Positions 33,175 to 48,978 are shown, counted from the stretch's first letter. The stretch: DNA of 64,000 nucleotides from Dyella sedimenti (GCF_022760995.1 NZ_JAKWJO010000008.1:62001-126000); one strand, 5' to 3'. The notes: generated by a model from the letters alone, not told the origin. Made by a program: numbers and translations.

Positions 33175-34350
33175 TCAGCGTTCGGCCGTCCGCCGCAGCA
33201 GCCACGCCAGCACCGGCGGCGTCACCACCGCGGTCAGCAGCGACATCGCCACGATGATCGCGTAGACCTGCGCGGTGAACACGCCGGCAGCCAGGCCCAG
33301 GCTGGCGATTACCACGCCCACCTCGCCGCGCGGCACCATGCCGAAGCCCACCACGGTGGCGCTGCGCGTGCCCAGCGGCAGGGCGCCGAGGAAGCCGCCG
33401 ATCAGCTTGGACACGATGGCGATCAGGGTGACCACCAGCAGCGCCATGATCGCCTCGCCGCTGGCCAACTGGTGCAGGTCGACCTTGCTGCCGGTGATCA
33501 CGAAGAAGAACGGCGTGAGCAGCGCCAGCAGCGGCTGGGTCTGTTTTTCCAGCATGTGCTGCTGGCGCGTCTCGGAGGCGATCATGCCGGCGAGGAACGC
33601 GCCGATGATCGCGGCCAGGCCGAATAGCGTGGAGACGTAGGCCAGGCCCAGGCACAGCGCCAGCACGATGGCTAGCGCCGAATGCGGGTTTCGCGGCCGG
33701 TCCAGCCAGCCAGACCGCCAGCGCATCACCCGCGCGCCGCCCACGCCGATCACCGCGATGAAGCCGACCGCGCCGGCCAGCACCGCGAGCAGGTGGACCA
33801 CGTCGATGCCCTCGCCGCCTTGCAGCGACACCACCACGCCGAGCAGCAGCATGGCGAGGATGTCGTCGATCACCGCTGCCCCCAGGATCACCTTGCTCTC
33901 GGTGCGCTGCAACGCGCCCAATTCCTGCAGTACGCGCGCGGTGATGCCGGTCGAGGTGGCCACGAAGGCCGCGGCGACGAACAGCGAGCGGCTCCAGTCG
34001 AAGCCGTTGCCATGCGCCCACACGCTGCCCATGGCGAAGGGCACCAGCACACCGAGCACGCCGACCAGGAAGGCCGGCTTGCCGACCTTCTTGAGGTCCT
34101 CCAGCCGCGTTTCCAGGCCTACCGCGAACAGCAGCAGCACCACGCCGATCTCGGCCAGCACATCCAGCGGCGTGCCGGTCGCTACCTGGTCCGGCGCGAT
34201 CCAGCCCAGCGTGGACGGGCCGAGCACGCAGCCGGCGGCGATCTCGCCGACCACGCCAGGCAGCTTCAGGCGCTGCGCGATCTCCCCGCCGACCTGCGCG
34301 GCGAGAAAGACGAGGAACAGCGTCAACAGGATGTCGCTGGCGTGGTGCAT
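33175..34350 (-). CDS. CPA2-family cation:proton antiporter
   Basis: The 391-aa protein has about 12 membrane helices. Typical CPA2 landmarks are PGVVGEIAAGCVLGP in helix 2, FVAAAFVATSTGITARVL, GAAVIDDILAMLLL (the Asp pair used for ion binding) and GFGMVPRGEVGVVIASLGLA. It exchanges Na+ or K+ for H+ across the inner membrane. There is no TrkA-N (RCK) domain, unlike the longer KefB/C type. It stands alone and convergent with the photolyase remnant. Confidence 0.92.
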   Translation of the reverse strand: MHHASDILLTLFLVFLAAQVGGEIAQRLKLPGVVGEIAAGCVLGPSTLGWIAPDQVATGTPLDVLAEIGVVLLLFAVGLETRLEDLKKVGKPAFLVGVLGVLVPFAMGSVWAHGNGFDWSRSLFVAAAFVATSTGITARVLQELGALQRTESKVILGAAVIDDILAMLLLGVVVSLQGGEGIDVVHLLAVLAGAVGFIAVIGVGGARVMRWRSGWLDRPRNPHSALAIVLALCLGLAYVSTLFGLAAIIGAFLAGMIASETRQQHMLEKQTQPLLALLTPFFFVITGSKVDLHQLASGEAIMALLVVTLIAIVSKLIGGFLGALPLGTRSATVVGFGMVPRGEVGVVIASLGLAAGVFTAQVYAIIVAMSLLTAVVTPPVLAWLLRRTAER

Positions 34351-34400
34351 GCACGTTCCGTGGGCGAAGCCAAGCGCAGGATGCTACAGGATCACGCCGC

Positions 34401-35879
34401 TCAGCCGGTGGCCGCCGCGGCCTGCCGCGCAGGCGTGTCCTTGCGCAGCCGGCTGAACACCCAGCTGGCGGTGGCCGTCACCACGCCCAGCAGCAGCACG
34501 GCCCAGCGGAAGGCGGGGATATAGTCCTCGTGCGCGCGCCCTTGCAGCAGCGCCTCCATCAGCAGCGAGGCCAGCGCGATGCCGAAGCTCATCGACAGGT
34601 ATTGCGCGGTGGAGGCCATCGACGAGGCCTGCGAGGCGTACTTCACGTCCAGGTCGGTATAGATCAGCGTGTTCATGGCGGTGTACTGCATGCCCATGAA
34701 GCCGCCGTACACGTACACCATCAGCGCGATCAGCCACATCGGCGAGGTCTTGCCCAGCAGTGCGAAGCAGGCGAGCAGGACGGCCACGATCAGCGTATTG
34801 GCGAACAGCAGGCGGCGATAGCCGAGGGTGTTGAGCAGGCGGTTGATGGCCCACTTGGCGGTGATCGAACCCAGCGCCTGCGGCACCATCATCAAGCCGG
34901 CCAGCAGCGGCGACCAGCCGCAGCCCACCTGCAGGAACAGCACCAGCAGCAGGAACATGCCCGACACGCCCAGGCGGGTGAACAGGTTGCCCGCCAGCGA
35001 CACCCACACGCTGCGCACACGCAGCAGGCTGAGATCGGCCACCGGGTGGTCGGTGCGGCGGCTATGCCACACATAGGCGCAGCCGAACACGATGGCCAGT
35101 ACGCCATAGAAGGAGATCGACAGCCACCTGCCACCACCGCCGCTGGCCACTTCCGAGGCGGTCAGCAGCATCGCGGAGGATGCGGCGAACAGCACGAAGC
35201 CCAGGAAGTCGAACGGATGCACGTCGTCGAGCCGGTAGTCGGGCATGTTGCGCCGGTTCATCCACAGGCCGATCAGGCCCACCGGCACGTTGATAAGGAA
35301 GATCAGCCGCCACGTGGTGTATTGCGCCAGCGCGCCGCCCAGCAGCGGGCCCAGCACCGAGCCGAGCAGGCCCACGGTGGCCACCGTGCTCATTGCCTTG
35401 ACGAAGTCGCGCTTGTCGATGCTGCGCACCAGCACGTAGCGCCCCACCGGCATCAGCGCGGCGCCGCCCAGGCCCTGCAGCACGCGCGCCGCCACCAGCT
35501 GCGGCAGGGTCTGCGCGATGCCGCACAACAGCGAGCCGAAGGTGAAAGTGGCGATGGCCGCGGCGAACACGCGCCGGGTGCCGAAGCGGTCGCACAGCCA
35601 GGGGCTGGCGGGAATGAAGATGGCCAGCGTGAGCACGTAGCTGGTCAGCGCCGTGCGCATGCCCAGCGGCGTGACGCCCAGCGCCTCGGCCATGGCTGGC
35701 ACGGCGGTGTTGACGATGGTGGAATCGAGCGCCTGCATGAAGAACGCCGCCGCCACCAGCCAGATCAGGCCACGGTAGCGTTCGCGCGACGAACCGGGCG
35801 TCGGGACAGGAACCTCCGCGTCTTCGCCGGGAGGCGGGACGGGGAGGTGGGCCTCCGTGGCGGGAAGATGCTCTGGCAT
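34401..35879 (-). CDS. DHA2-family multidrug efflux MFS transporter
   Basis: The 492-aa protein has a polar N-terminal tail of about 40 residues, then about 14 membrane helices. LDSTIVNTAVPAMAEALG in helix 1 is the EmrB/QacA motif, and LCDRFGTRRVF is motif A. GGAAGG precedes the ATG at 35879; the longer frame would need a TTG start. The family exports drugs or toxic compounds with H+. There is no EmrA-like membrane-fusion partner nearby. Confidence 0.92.
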   Translation of the reverse strand: MPEHLPATEAHLPVPPPGEDAEVPVPTPGSSRERYRGLIWLVAAAFFMQALDSTIVNTAVPAMAEALGVTPLGMRTALTSYVLTLAIFIPASPWLCDRFGTRRVFAAAIATFTFGSLLCGIAQTLPQLVAARVLQGLGGAALMPVGRYVLVRSIDKRDFVKAMSTVATVGLLGSVLGPLLGGALAQYTTWRLIFLINVPVGLIGLWMNRRNMPDYRLDDVHPFDFLGFVLFAASSAMLLTASEVASGGGGRWLSISFYGVLAIVFGCAYVWHSRRTDHPVADLSLLRVRSVWVSLAGNLFTRLGVSGMFLLLVLFLQVGCGWSPLLAGLMMVPQALGSITAKWAINRLLNTLGYRRLLFANTLIVAVLLACFALLGKTSPMWLIALMVYVYGGFMGMQYTAMNTLIYTDLDVKYASQASSMASTAQYLSMSFGIALASLLMEALLQGRAHEDYIPAFRWAVLLLGVVTATASWVFSRLRKDTPARQAAAATG

Positions 35880-36129
35880 GGCCTTCCATGATACCTGTTG
35901 TGTGAACTTGCTTTTGGGCGACGGCGCGTCCAAAGTCAGTGGCGTTTCATTTTAGGGTTCGCCTGTTCCCGCCGCGTCAAGCGCGCCGGGCATGCACGAG
36001 CCCGGTCGCCGGCCCCGTCATGCCGCGACCGCTCAGCGGCCACGCGCGCCGGGACGGTTCCGTCCCGGCGCGTCGTCTTTTGTGGCCACCGGCAACATCG
36101 GCGCCCGCGCCGCATCGACAGGAGTCATC

Positions 36130-36540
36130 ATGAGCAGCAAGCCCCCCATCGTCATTTCCCGCCTGGACCTGGAGCGCATCGAGGCGCTGCTGGAGCGCAT
36201 GCCGCCCGCGCAGGTGTCGCAGTACGAAGCCTTGCGCAGCGAACTGGACCGCGCCGACGTGGTGGAGCCGGCGGCGATTCCCGCCGATGTGGTGACGATG
36301 AATTCCGTGGTCACCTTCAAGGACGAGGACGCCAGCGACGAGCTGACCCTCAGCCTGGTCTATCCGTCGGGCGCCGGTGCGCCGGGCACCGTGTCGATCC
36401 TGGCGCCGGTCGGCAGCGCCCTGCTGGGCCTGCGGGTCGGGCAGCGCATCGACTGGCCCACGCCCGATGGCCGGGTGCGCAACCTGCGGGTGCTGGACAT
36501 CGAGTACCAGCCCGAGGCGGCCGGCGACCTGTATCGGTGA
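36130..36540 (+). CDS. rnk: regulator of nucleoside diphosphate kinase (Rnk)
   Basis: The 136-aa protein starts MSSKPPIVISRLDLERIEAL. The N-terminal helical hairpin and the C-terminal FKBP-like GreA/GreB C-domain are both recognisable (MNSVVTFKDED, SILAPVGSALLGLRVGQRID, GRVRNLRVLDIEYQPEA). Rnk binds RNA polymerase through the GreA-like domain and affects NDP-kinase levels. AGGAG lies before the ATG. It lies between an efflux gene and ligA and looks monocistronic. Confidence 0.93.
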   Translation: MSSKPPIVISRLDLERIEALLERMPPAQVSQYEALRSELDRADVVEPAAIPADVVTMNSVVTFKDEDASDELTLSLVYPSGAGAPGTVSILAPVGSALLGLRVGQRIDWPTPDGRVRNLRVLDIEYQPEAAGDLYR

Positions 36541-36619
36541 CAGCGGCGTGATGGCCGCGTGCTTGCCTTCGTCATGGCCGCTGCGCCGCGATGGACCGGA
36601 TGCCGCCGCGACTCGGTAA

Positions 36620-39987
<3,368 letters not shown>

Positions 39988-39991
39988 CCGG

Positions 39992-40387
39992 ATGAGCGAA
40001 CCGCTGTTGCCGGCGATCCACCACGTCGCCCTGATCTGCTCCGACTATGCGCGCTCCAAGGCGTTCTACAGCCAGACGCTGGGGCTGCGCGTCATCCGCG
40101 AGGTGTACCGGGCCGAGCGCGACTCGTGGAAGCTCGACCTGGAAGTAAGTCCCGGCGTAAGCCTGGAGCTGTTCTCGTTTCCCGCGCCGCCGCCGCGCCC
40201 CTCGCGGCCCGAGGCGCAGGGGCTGCGCCATCTCGCCTTCGCCGTACCGGACCTCGACGCGGCGGTTGCCACGCTCGCGGGGCGCGGCGTCGAATGCGAG
40301 CCGATACGTGTGGACGAGTACACCGGCCGCCGCTTCACCTTCTTCGCCGACCCCGACGGCCTGCCGATCGAGTTGTACGAGCAGTAG
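39992..40387 (+). CDS. VOC-family (glyoxalase/bleomycin-resistance fold) protein
   Basis: The 131-aa protein starts MSEPLLPAIHHVALICSDYARS. It has the vicinal-oxygen-chelate layout with metal ligands expected at His in IHHVAL, Glu in SLELFSF, His in LRHLAF and Glu in IELYE. It resembles E. coli GloA2/YaeR rather than GloA1. It follows epmA after 4 bp, so it is the last gene of the ligA-epmA-VOC operon. The substrate is unknown. Confidence 0.88.
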   Translation: MSEPLLPAIHHVALICSDYARSKAFYSQTLGLRVIREVYRAERDSWKLDLEVSPGVSLELFSFPAPPPRPSRPEAQGLRHLAFAVPDLDAAVATLAGRGVECEPIRVDEYTGRRFTFFADPDGLPIELYEQ

Positions 40388-40401
40388 GTTTTCCCTCGCG
40401 A

Positions 40402-41103
40402 CTAGTCCCGCGTCTCCAGCAGATGCCGGTAGATCAGCCCACCCACCGCGCCGCCGACCAGCGGCACCAGCCAGAACATCCATAGCTGCTGCACGGCCCA
40501 GGTGCCCTGGAACACCGCTACGCCGGTGCTGCGCGCCGGGTTTACCGAGGTATTGGTGATGGGGATGCAGATCAGGTGGATCAGGGTCAGGCATAGGCCG
40601 ATGGGCACGCCGGCGAAACCGGCGGGCGCGCGCTTGTCGGTCGCGCCGTGCACCACGATCACGAAGAACGCGGTCAGTACGAACTCGGCGACGATGCAGG
40701 CCTGCAGCGCATAGCCGCCGGGCGAGTGCTCGCCATAGCCGTTGGAGGCGAAGCCGCCAGCGGTGGCGTCAAAGCCGGTCTTGCCGCTGGCGATGACGTA
40801 CAGCACCGCGCCGGCGGCGATGCCGCCGACCACCTGGGCGACGATGTAAGGCACCACGTCCTTGGCCGGGAAGCGGCCGCCGGCGCACAGGCCCAGGGAG
40901 ATGGCGGGGTTGAAGTGCCCGCCTGAGATATGGCCCACCGCATACACCATGGTCAGCACGGTGAGGCCGAAGGCGAGCGCCACACCGGCATAGCCGATGC
41001 CCAGCTCGGGAAAGGCCGCGGCGAACAGCGCGCTGCCGCAACCGCCAAAGACCAGCCAGAACGTACCGAAGAACTCTGCACCCAAACGCTTGCCCATGCT
41101 CAT
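40402..41103 (-). CDS. aqpZ: aquaporin Z
   Basis: The 233-aa water channel starts [21 protein letters not shown] with AAGGAGAG upstream. It has six membrane helices and the two NPA boxes (HFNPAISLG and SVNPARSTG). Selectivity-filter residues look like the AqpZ type (His in [10 protein letters not shown], Arg after the second NPA). The frame extends further upstream without support. Confidence 0.95.
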   Translation of the reverse strand: MSMGKRLGAEFFGTFWLVFGGCGSALFAAAFPELGIGYAGVALAFGLTVLTMVYAVGHISGGHFNPAISLGLCAGGRFPAKDVVPYIVAQVVGGIAAGAVLYVIASGKTGFDATAGGFASNGYGEHSPGGYALQACIVAEFVLTAFFVIVVHGATDKRAPAGFAGVPIGLCLTLIHLICIPITNTSVNPARSTGVAVFQGTWAVQQLWMFWLVPLVGGAVGGLIYRHLLETRD

Positions 41104-41314
41104 GGGGACTCTCCTTGCCAGGGTTTCGGGGAAACGCACGTCGTCATGCGTCGCTTTCGCCATGCTCCTGATATCAGTGCCGGTCCCGGGCCATGGCCCG
41201 GGCGGCCATAGGCTAGCAAAATCCGTCATGGCAATTGGATGAAGCCTGACGCGCCGGATCGGCCGTCCCTTTGTGTATGCTGCCGCGTTGCCTACACAAT
41301 CCATGGGAATCCCG

Positions 41315-42643
41315 ATGGCGCAAGTCTTCACGACCGCTTCCCCGCAGGCCTCCACGCGCGGCGCGCTGGCGGGCCGCGACATCCGCACGCTGCTGCTAGC
41401 TTCCTTGGGCGGCGCGCTGGAGTTCTACGACTTCGTGGTGTTCGTGTTCTTCGCGCTGCCGCTGAGCCACCTGTTCTTTCCGCCGGGCACGGCGCCCTGG
41501 CTGGCGCAGTTGGAGGTCTATGGCATCTTCGCCGCCGGCTATCTGGCACGCCCGTTGGGCGGCATCGTGATGGCCCACTTCGGCGACCGCCAGGGTCGCA
41601 AGCGCATGTTCACGCTGAGCGTGTTCCTGATGGCGCTGCCGACCCTGGCCATCGGCCTGCTGCCGGTCTATGCGAGCGCTGGCCTGCTGGCGCCGCTGCT
41701 GCTGCTGGTGCTGCGCGTGGTGCAGGGCGCGGCCATCGGCGGCGAGGTGCCGGGCGCGTGGGTTTTCGTGGCCGAGCATGCTCCGCGCGGGCGGGTGGGG
41801 TTTGCCTGCGGCTGCCTGACCTCGGGCCTCACCGTGGGCATCCTGATCGGCTCGCTCACCGCGGCATGGATCAATCACCATTTGTCGCCGGAGCAGGTGC
41901 TGGCCTGGGGCTGGCGCCTGCCGTTCCTGCTCGGCGGGGTGTTCGGCTTCATCGCCGTGTGGCTGCGCCGCTGGCTCAGCGAGACGCCGGTGTTCGCCGA
42001 GCTGCGCGAGCGCAAGGCGCTCAGCCGCGAGCTGCCGCTGCGCACGGTGCTGGCCGGGCACGGCGGTGGCGTGCTGCTGTCGATGGCGGTGACCTGGATG
42101 CTTACCGCGGCGATCCTGGTGCTGATCCTGATGCTGCCCACGCTGGTGCAGAAATCCTTCGGCGTGGCGCCCCAGCAGGCCTTCCTGGGCAATAGCGTGG
42201 CCGCCTTCTGCCTGGGCGTGGGCTGCGTGGCCTATGGCTGGCTGACCGACCGGCTCGGTGCTGCGCGTGCGCTGCTGACCGGGTCGGTCGCGCTGGTGGC
42301 GGTCACCTATGCGCTGTTCGACGACCTGGCCGCGGGCGGTGCGCATTTCCTTGCGCTGTCCGCCCTGGCCGGCTTCCTGGTGGGCTCGGTGGCGGTGGTG
42401 CCCACGGTGATGGTGGCGGCTTTCCCCGCGGCCATCCGCTACTCGGGCCTGTCCTTCGCCTACAACGTCGCCTACGCGGTGTTCGGCGCCAGCACGGCCA
42501 CGCTGATCGGTTACCTGGCCGAGCGTGCCGGGCGCATGGCGCCGGCCCACTACGTGGCGGTGACGGCGGCGGTCAGCGTGGCGGCGGCGCTATGGCTGAT
42601 GGTCTCGCGCACGTGGCGCGACCGCCTTGCCGCGATGGGCTAG
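41315..42643 (+). CDS. MHS-family MFS transporter (metabolite:H+ symporter)
   Basis: The 442-aa protein has 12 predicted membrane helices. [13 protein letters not shown] near the start and [25 protein letters not shown] (motif A region; read as [15 protein letters not shown] then QGRKR) are characteristic of the MHS group that includes ProP, KgtP and ShiA. The start MAQVFTTAS is used; MGIPMAQ 12 bp earlier is an alternative. The substrate, likely an organic acid or osmolyte, cannot be predicted. Confidence 0.9.
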   Translation: MAQVFTTASPQASTRGALAGRDIRTLLLASLGGALEFYDFVVFVFFALPLSHLFFPPGTAPWLAQLEVYGIFAAGYLARPLGGIVMAHFGDRQGRKRMFTLSVFLMALPTLAIGLLPVYASAGLLAPLLLLVLRVVQGAAIGGEVPGAWVFVAEHAPRGRVGFACGCLTSGLTVGILIGSLTAAWINHHLSPEQVLAWGWRLPFLLGGVFGFIAVWLRRWLSETPVFAELRERKALSRELPLRTVLAGHGGGVLLSMAVTWMLTAAILVLILMLPTLVQKSFGVAPQQAFLGNSVAAFCLGVGCVAYGWLTDRLGAARALLTGSVALVAVTYALFDDLAAGGAHFLALSALAGFLVGSVAVVPTVMVAAFPAAIRYSGLSFAYNVAYAVFGASTATLIGYLAERAGRMAPAHYVAVTAAVSVAAALWLMVSRTWRDRLAAMG

Positions 42644-42671
42644 ACCACGCCAGTGATTCGCCCGGAAAACC

Positions 42672-43295
42672 TCAGGGATTGCTGAGCGTCGATCCGGTCA
42701 GCAGCCCGCGCGCGAGCATGCCGCACTGCTTGCGGTACAGCAGCAGCTGCCACTGGCGCCCGCCCAGCTGGCGCCACAGCACCGCCGAGCGGATCGCCGC
42801 CAGCAGGTTGGTGCGTACCTTTTCGACCACTGCCGGCTGCTGCAACTGCTGCGGGTTGCCGGTGACCATCACACGCGGTTTGAGCGTGGACAGCGTGCCC
42901 GCATAAAGCTCGGCCAGGCGCTTGATCACCTGCGGGGAATCCGGCCCGAAATGCTCGACCTGCCGCTGCGCGGCCTGGATGCCTTGCTGTAAGCGATCCA
43001 GCAGGTCCGGCCGGCGGGACAGGCTGCGTTCCAGTCGCATCACCGTGAAAGCCATGCGGGTGATCGCCACGTCGCGGTTGTTCTCGTCGAGCAGGGCGAT
43101 CAGCTGGCGCAGCCCCAGGCGCACCGCCGAGACGTCGCCATACACGGCCACCACCGTGGGCGCGTCGATGCGGAATACGCTGGCCATGCCAGCCGCCATC
43201 GCGACGTCGTCGCAGCGGCCGTCGTTGGCCAGTTGCTGGGCCAGGGTGGTGGCCTGGAACAGGCCAGCCAGGGCCAGCACGCGCTCTTCATTCAT
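42672..43295 (-). CDS. hflD: high-frequency lysogenisation protein HflD homologue
   Basis: The 207-aa all-helical protein starts MNEERVLALAGLFQATTLAQQ. In E. coli HflD is membrane-associated and binds phage lambda CII. It lies 10 bp after mnmA on the same strand, and the nudJ-mnmA-hflD order is the same as in E. coli (ymfB-mnmA-hflD). Its housekeeping role is unclear. Confidence 0.92.
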   Translation of the reverse strand: MNEERVLALAGLFQATTLAQQLANDGRCDDVAMAAGMASVFRIDAPTVVAVYGDVSAVRLGLRQLIALLDENNRDVAITRMAFTVMRLERSLSRRPDLLDRLQQGIQAAQRQVEHFGPDSPQVIKRLAELYAGTLSTLKPRVMVTGNPQQLQQPAVVEKVRTNLLAAIRSAVLWRQLGGRQWQLLLYRKQCGMLARGLLTGSTLSNP

Positions 43296-43305
43296 GGCAA
43301 AGGCT

Positions 43306-44445
43306 TCAAACACCGGTAGGGGACTCGACAAGGGCGGGAAGGGGTGCGGCATCGTTCCAGCCGCCGAACGGCGCGTCGGTGCGGTCGATCACGGCGCCGC
43401 CGAGGCAGGCCTCGCCGTCGTAGAACACCACCGACTGGCCCGGTGTCACGGCGCGCTGCGGCTCGTCGAACAGCACCTCCAGGCCGTCGTCGCGCACGAC
43501 CACCTCGCAGGCCTGGTCGGCCTGGCGGTAGCGGGTCTTGGCGGTGCAGCGGAAGCGGGCCGCGGGCGGCTCGCCGGCGACCCAACTGGGCGGTTCGGCA
43601 TGCAGGCGGCGCGAGCGCAGCCAGTGGTTCTCGCCGCCCTGGGCGACGTACAGCACGTTGCCGGGCACATCCTTGCCCACCACGTACCAGGCATCGCCGC
43701 TGGCGCCCTGGCGCCCGCCGATGCCCAGGCCGTTGCGCTGGCCGAGGGTGTAGTACATCACCCCCTGGTGCTCGCCCACGGCAAGGCCTTCGGGCGTGCG
43801 CATCGGGCCGGGCTGGGCCGGGATGTACTGGGCCAGGAAACTGCGGAAGTCGCGCTCGCCGATGAAGCAGATGCCGGTGGAATCCTTCTTGGCGTGGGTG
43901 GGCAGGGCGGCCTCCAGGGCTATCCGGCGAACCTGGGACTTCTCGATTTCGCCCACCGGGAACAGCGTGGCCGCCAGTTGCCGCTGGCCCAGCGCGTGCA
44001 GGAAATAGGTCTGGTCCTTGGCGGCGTCCCGCGCGCGCAGCAGGCGGTAGCGGCCCTGGTGGAAGTCCACCCGGGCGTAGTGGCCGGTGGCGATCTTTTC
44101 AGCGCCCAGGGCGCGGGCCTCGTCCAGGAAGGTCTTGAACTTGATCTCGCGGTTGCACAGCACATCCGGGTTGGGCGTGCGGCCGGCGCGGTATTCGGCC
44201 AGGAAGTGCTCGAACACGCCGTCCCAGTACTCGGCGGCGAAATTGCGCGCATGGAAGGGGATGCCCAGGCGCCCGCACACGGCCACGGCGTCCTTGCGGT
44301 CGGCATCGGTGGTGCAGGGACCGTCGCGGTCGTCCTCCTCCCAGTTCTGCATGAACAGGCCCTCGACTTCATGGCCAGCCTGCTGCAGCAGCAGGGCGGC
44401 CACCGAGGAGTCCACGCCGCCGGAGATGCCCAGCATCACCTTCAC
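43306..44445 (-). CDS. mnmA: tRNA-specific 2-thiouridylase MnmA
   Basis: The 379-aa enzyme thiolates U34 in tRNA-Lys, tRNA-Glu and tRNA-Gln. The ATP PP-loop [15 protein letters not shown] is at the N-terminus. The catalytic Cys pair is in [12 protein letters not shown] and [12 protein letters not shown]. Length is typical (E. coli 368). The start overlaps the NUDIX gene stop by 4 bp. Confidence 0.97.
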   Translation of the reverse strand: MKVMLGISGGVDSSVAALLLQQAGHEVEGLFMQNWEEDDRDGPCTTDADRKDAVAVCGRLGIPFHARNFAAEYWDGVFEHFLAEYRAGRTPNPDVLCNREIKFKTFLDEARALGAEKIATGHYARVDFHQGRYRLLRARDAAKDQTYFLHALGQRQLAATLFPVGEIEKSQVRRIALEAALPTHAKKDSTGICFIGERDFRSFLAQYIPAQPGPMRTPEGLAVGEHQGVMYYTLGQRNGLGIGGRQGASGDAWYVVGKDVPGNVLYVAQGGENHWLRSRRLHAEPPSWVAGEPPAARFRCTAKTRYRQADQACEVVVRDDGLEVLFDEPQRAVTPGQSVVFYDGEACLGGAVIDRTDAPFGGWNDAAPLPALVESPTGV

Positions 44446-44933
44446 GGGTAGCGGTCCTCCGCCAGCAGGCTATGCAGCAGGCTTAACGGATGGCGCTGGC
44501 CGGACAGCCAGGCGTCGATGCTCATCAGCACCATCGGGCTGCGCAGGCGGTCGCCCAGCGCGGCGATCTCCTCGCGGGTCAGCCACAGTGCGCGGCGGAT
44601 GCCCACGTCCAGCGGGCGAGCGGGGTCGTGCGCCACCGCCCGGGCGGCGAAGCTGAATCGCAGCACGCCCTCGCCGTGCTCGGTGCTGCGCCACTGGTGC
44701 ACGCCCAGCAGGTGCTCGGGCACCACTGTCCAGCCGGTCTCTTCCAGCGTCTCGCGGGCTGCGGCGGTCACCAGGCTCTCCCCGTCGTCCAGGTGGCCGG
44801 CGGGCTGGTTGTAGACCAGCCGGCCGTTCACCTCCTCCTCGACGATCAGGAAGCGGTCGCCGTCGGCCACCACGCAGGCCACGGAGACGTGAGGGCACCA
44901 GAGGGCATGGGAAACGGGGGAGGCATCGTTCAT
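44442..44933 (-). CDS. nudJ: NUDIX hydrolase (NudJ-like phosphatase)
   Basis: The 163-aa protein starts [20 protein letters not shown]. The Nudix box is complete: [20 protein letters not shown] followed by TGW. NudJ hydrolyses pyrimidine pyrophosphates such as HMP-PP in E. coli. Its place just upstream of mnmA and hflD, with a 4-bp overlap with mnmA, supports NudJ over other Nudix types. The frame extends upstream to 45269 but overlaps clpS. Confidence 0.88.
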   Translation of the reverse strand: MNDASPVSHALWCPHVSVACVVADGDRFLIVEEEVNGRLVYNQPAGHLDDGESLVTAAARETLEETGWTVVPEHLLGVHQWRSTEHGEGVLRFSFAARAVAHDPARPLDVGIRRALWLTREEIAALGDRLRSPMVLMSIDAWLSGQRHPLSLLHSLLAEDRYP

Positions 44934-45065
44934 GGGAGATAGATGGCGGCGCCAGGGGCACTGGAAAAGCATGCATTGTGCCATTACCTGAAGACGATCC
45001 GCCCGGGACGGTACCGGCCGGCATGCAGCGTTATACTTTTCCGCAAGGACCATTCGCGTAGAACC

Positions 45066-45392
45066 ATGGCTCACGAACCCGAACACGAACAAGGCAGCGG
45101 TCACGGCCTGGCACTGGAAACCTCGCGGCCGGAGGTGGCTCGCCCCCCTCTTTTCCAGGTGGTGCTGCTGAACGACGATTTCACCCCGATGGACTTCGTA
45201 GTCGAGGTGCTGCGCAGCTTCTTCAATCTGGACCAGGAACGGGCGGTGCAGGTGATGCTGCACGTCCATACGCGCGGGAAGGGAGTCTGCGGGGTGTTCA
45301 CCCGGGAAGTCGCCGAAACCAAGGTGACCCAGGTGAACGAATATTCACGTGCTCATCAGCACCCTTTGTTGTGCACTATGGAAAAGCTTTAG
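45066..45392 (+). CDS. clpS: ATP-dependent Clp protease adapter ClpS
   Basis: The 108-aa adapter delivers N-degron substrates to ClpAP. The core [20 protein letters not shown] and the [15 protein letters not shown]-terminal part carry the residues of the N-end pocket (NDDFTPM, then H in HVHTRGKG). It is directly upstream of clpA and on the same strand, as usual. The first 26 residues are a flexible tail. Confidence 0.97.
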   Translation: MAHEPEHEQGSGHGLALETSRPEVARPPLFQVVLLNDDFTPMDFVVEVLRSFFNLDQERAVQVMLHVHTRGKGVCGVFTREVAETKVTQVNEYSRAHQHPLLCTMEKL

Positions 45393-45468
45393 GGCTCGTT
45401 TAATCTTGCTGCACGGCCCGTGCCGGCGACCGTTCGCCGGCGGACCAGGAACGAGATTGAACAGGCTC
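45393..45468. repeat. short degenerate relative of the MITE ends
   Basis: GGCTCGTTTAATCTTG at the left and GAGATTGAACAGGCTC at the right are imperfect inverted repeats around a GC-rich centre. The right end resembles the MITE end GAGATCGTGAACAGGCTC with a 2-bp gap. It is only 76 bp, so it could be a deletion derivative or a separate small repeat. Confidence 0.4.
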
Positions 45469-45482
45469 GCGGCGGCCCCCAT

Positions 45483-45514
45483 CTGGTAGCCATCGCGGCA
45501 TAGCCGCCTACCAT
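45483..45514. repeat. palindrome related to the 19.6-kb hairpin
   Basis: CTGGTAGCC faces GCCGCCTACCA across a short CGCGGCATA centre. The same two words occur in the hairpin at 19635-19742. It ends 20 bp before the clpA start. Confidence 0.35.
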
Positions 45515-45534
45515 CTAGAGCGGAGAAGGTCCGG

Positions 45535-47802
<2,268 letters not shown>

Positions 47803-47823
47803 GGCCGATTTGCCAGGAAACGG

Positions 47824-47852
47824 AAAAGGCCGCGCATCGCGCGGCCTTTTTT
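47824..47852 (+). terminator. Rho-independent terminator of clpA
   Basis: A 12-bp stem (AAAAGGCCGCGC with GCGCGGCCTTTT, loop ATC) followed by TTTT-type sequence begins 22 bp after the clpA stop. Confidence 0.92.
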
Positions 47853-47864
47853 GTGAAGCTTCCC

Positions 47865-47947
47865 TGTGGGAGCGCACCCTGTGCGCGACAACCCGGCGAG
47901 ACAATGGCGCCGCAGCCCTGCAGTCGCGCACAGGGTGCGCTCCCACA
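47865..47947. repeat. REP-like inverted repeat, copy 2
   Basis: Same arms as copy 1 (TGTGGGAGCGCACCCTGTGC and complement) with a different centre. It lies between the clpA terminator and the convergent infA stop. Confidence 0.92.
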
Positions 47948-47960
47948 AATTAGGCGGCAC

Positions 47961-48179
47961 TTACTTCATGCGGTAGGTAATACGGCCCTTGGTCAGGTCG
48001 TATGGGGTCATCTCCACCTTCACCTTGTCGCCGGTGAGGATGCGGATGTAGTGCTTGCGCATGCGGCCGGAAATATGGGCCGTGATGACGTGGCCGTTTT
48101 CCAGCTGCACGCGGAACATGGTGTTGGGCAGGGTCTCCTGGACCGTGCCTTCCATTTCGATGACGTCGTCTTTGGCCAT
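47961..48179 (-). CDS. infA: translation initiation factor IF-1
   Basis: The 72-aa OB-fold protein is exactly the usual IF-1 length and starts [19 protein letters not shown]. It binds the ribosomal A site during initiation. The frame extends to 48197, but the family start is at MAKDD. It is convergent with clpA, the common clpA-infA arrangement of gammaproteobacteria. Confidence 0.97.
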   Translation of the reverse strand: MAKDDVIEMEGTVQETLPNTMFRVQLENGHVITAHISGRMRKHYIRILTGDKVKVEMTPYDLTKGRITYRMK

Positions 48180-48337
48180 GCGTTCCGGTGGGGGCAAGGG
48201 CAGCCGTCATGGCTGCGTAAGCGGTCGATTATGCCACGGAAGTTCAGCGGATGCGCTGTCCGCCTCGGCGGCAGGCCCAACGTATTGATATCAAAGACCG
48301 GCGATGTGCGTGGAAGCCGCAGGCCGCGACGGAATCC

Positions 48338-48613
48338 TCAGCCGAAGTGCTCGTCGAGCTTGCGGCGGATCTCCTGCTCGACCATGCCCTTCAACGGCGC
48401 CAGCATCATGCCCAGTTCCGCATTCACCTGGATGGCGTCGTCGCCCACGGCGATGCTGCCGTTCACACCGGGACGGGAGAAGCGCAGGGTATCGCCCTGC
48501 CAGTGGCCTTCCATGCCGAACTTCTCGCGCATGCGCGCGGCGACCTGGTCGATGACGGCGCGGGCTTCGGCCACGGGCAACTGATGGGGGCGGCGGATGT
48601 CGATCTTGGGCAT
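48338..48613 (-). CDS. polyhydroxyalkanoic acid system family protein
   Basis: The 91-aa protein starts MPKIDIRRPHQLPVAEARAV and continues AELGMMLAPLKGMVEQEIRR. This is the small PHA-granule-region family (TIGR02610-like), found with or without PHA genes and of unknown function. No PHA synthase is in the window. The frame runs on upstream into MITE copy B, which is not coding. It lies about 94 bp downstream of that element. Confidence 0.82.
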   Translation of the reverse strand: MPKIDIRRPHQLPVAEARAVIDQVAARMREKFGMEGHWQGDTLRFSRPGVNGSIAVGDDAIQVNAELGMMLAPLKGMVEQEIRRKLDEHFG

Positions 48614-48706
48614 GCGTGGAAACTCTGGAGCGTCGGGGCGCACATGGTAAGGCAGATGGCGCGCCAGAGCCCGCCGCGGCCGCCTGGCATGCAGGCGGTT
48701 CGGCAC

Positions 48707-48978
48707 TAAGAGCCTGTTCACGATCTCCGCGTGGCCCGCGCCGGGAGCTGTTTGCGCGCAGGGCAAGGAAGAGCGAGGGAGTGTACGTCCGTACACGACC
48801 GAGCGATGACGCCGGCCTGGGGGCAAACAGACCCGGCCCGGAGGGTTGCGCCGGTGTGCCCGCCAGGAAGCCGCGCGCGGCTCGACCTGACCGCCAGTCA
48901 GGCGCTTCGCCACGCTCGATTCCCTGGCGAGCACACCGGCTCAACGCGGGCCACGCGGAGATCGTGAACAGGCTCTAA
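48707..48978. mobile_element. 272-bp MITE-like element, copy B (inverted)
   Basis: This is the reverse complement of copy A with about four differences. It has the same terminal inverted repeats, with TAAGAGCC at the left and GGCTCTAA at the right (one base short of copy A). It fills most of the 416-bp gap between the PHA-type gene and the FHA gene, and no credible gene is in that gap. Confidence 0.85.

Noticed and set aside
44943..45065. Upstream extension of clpS
   Set aside because: The frame is open, but the family start at MAHEPEHEQ is internal and the extension overlaps the promoter region.
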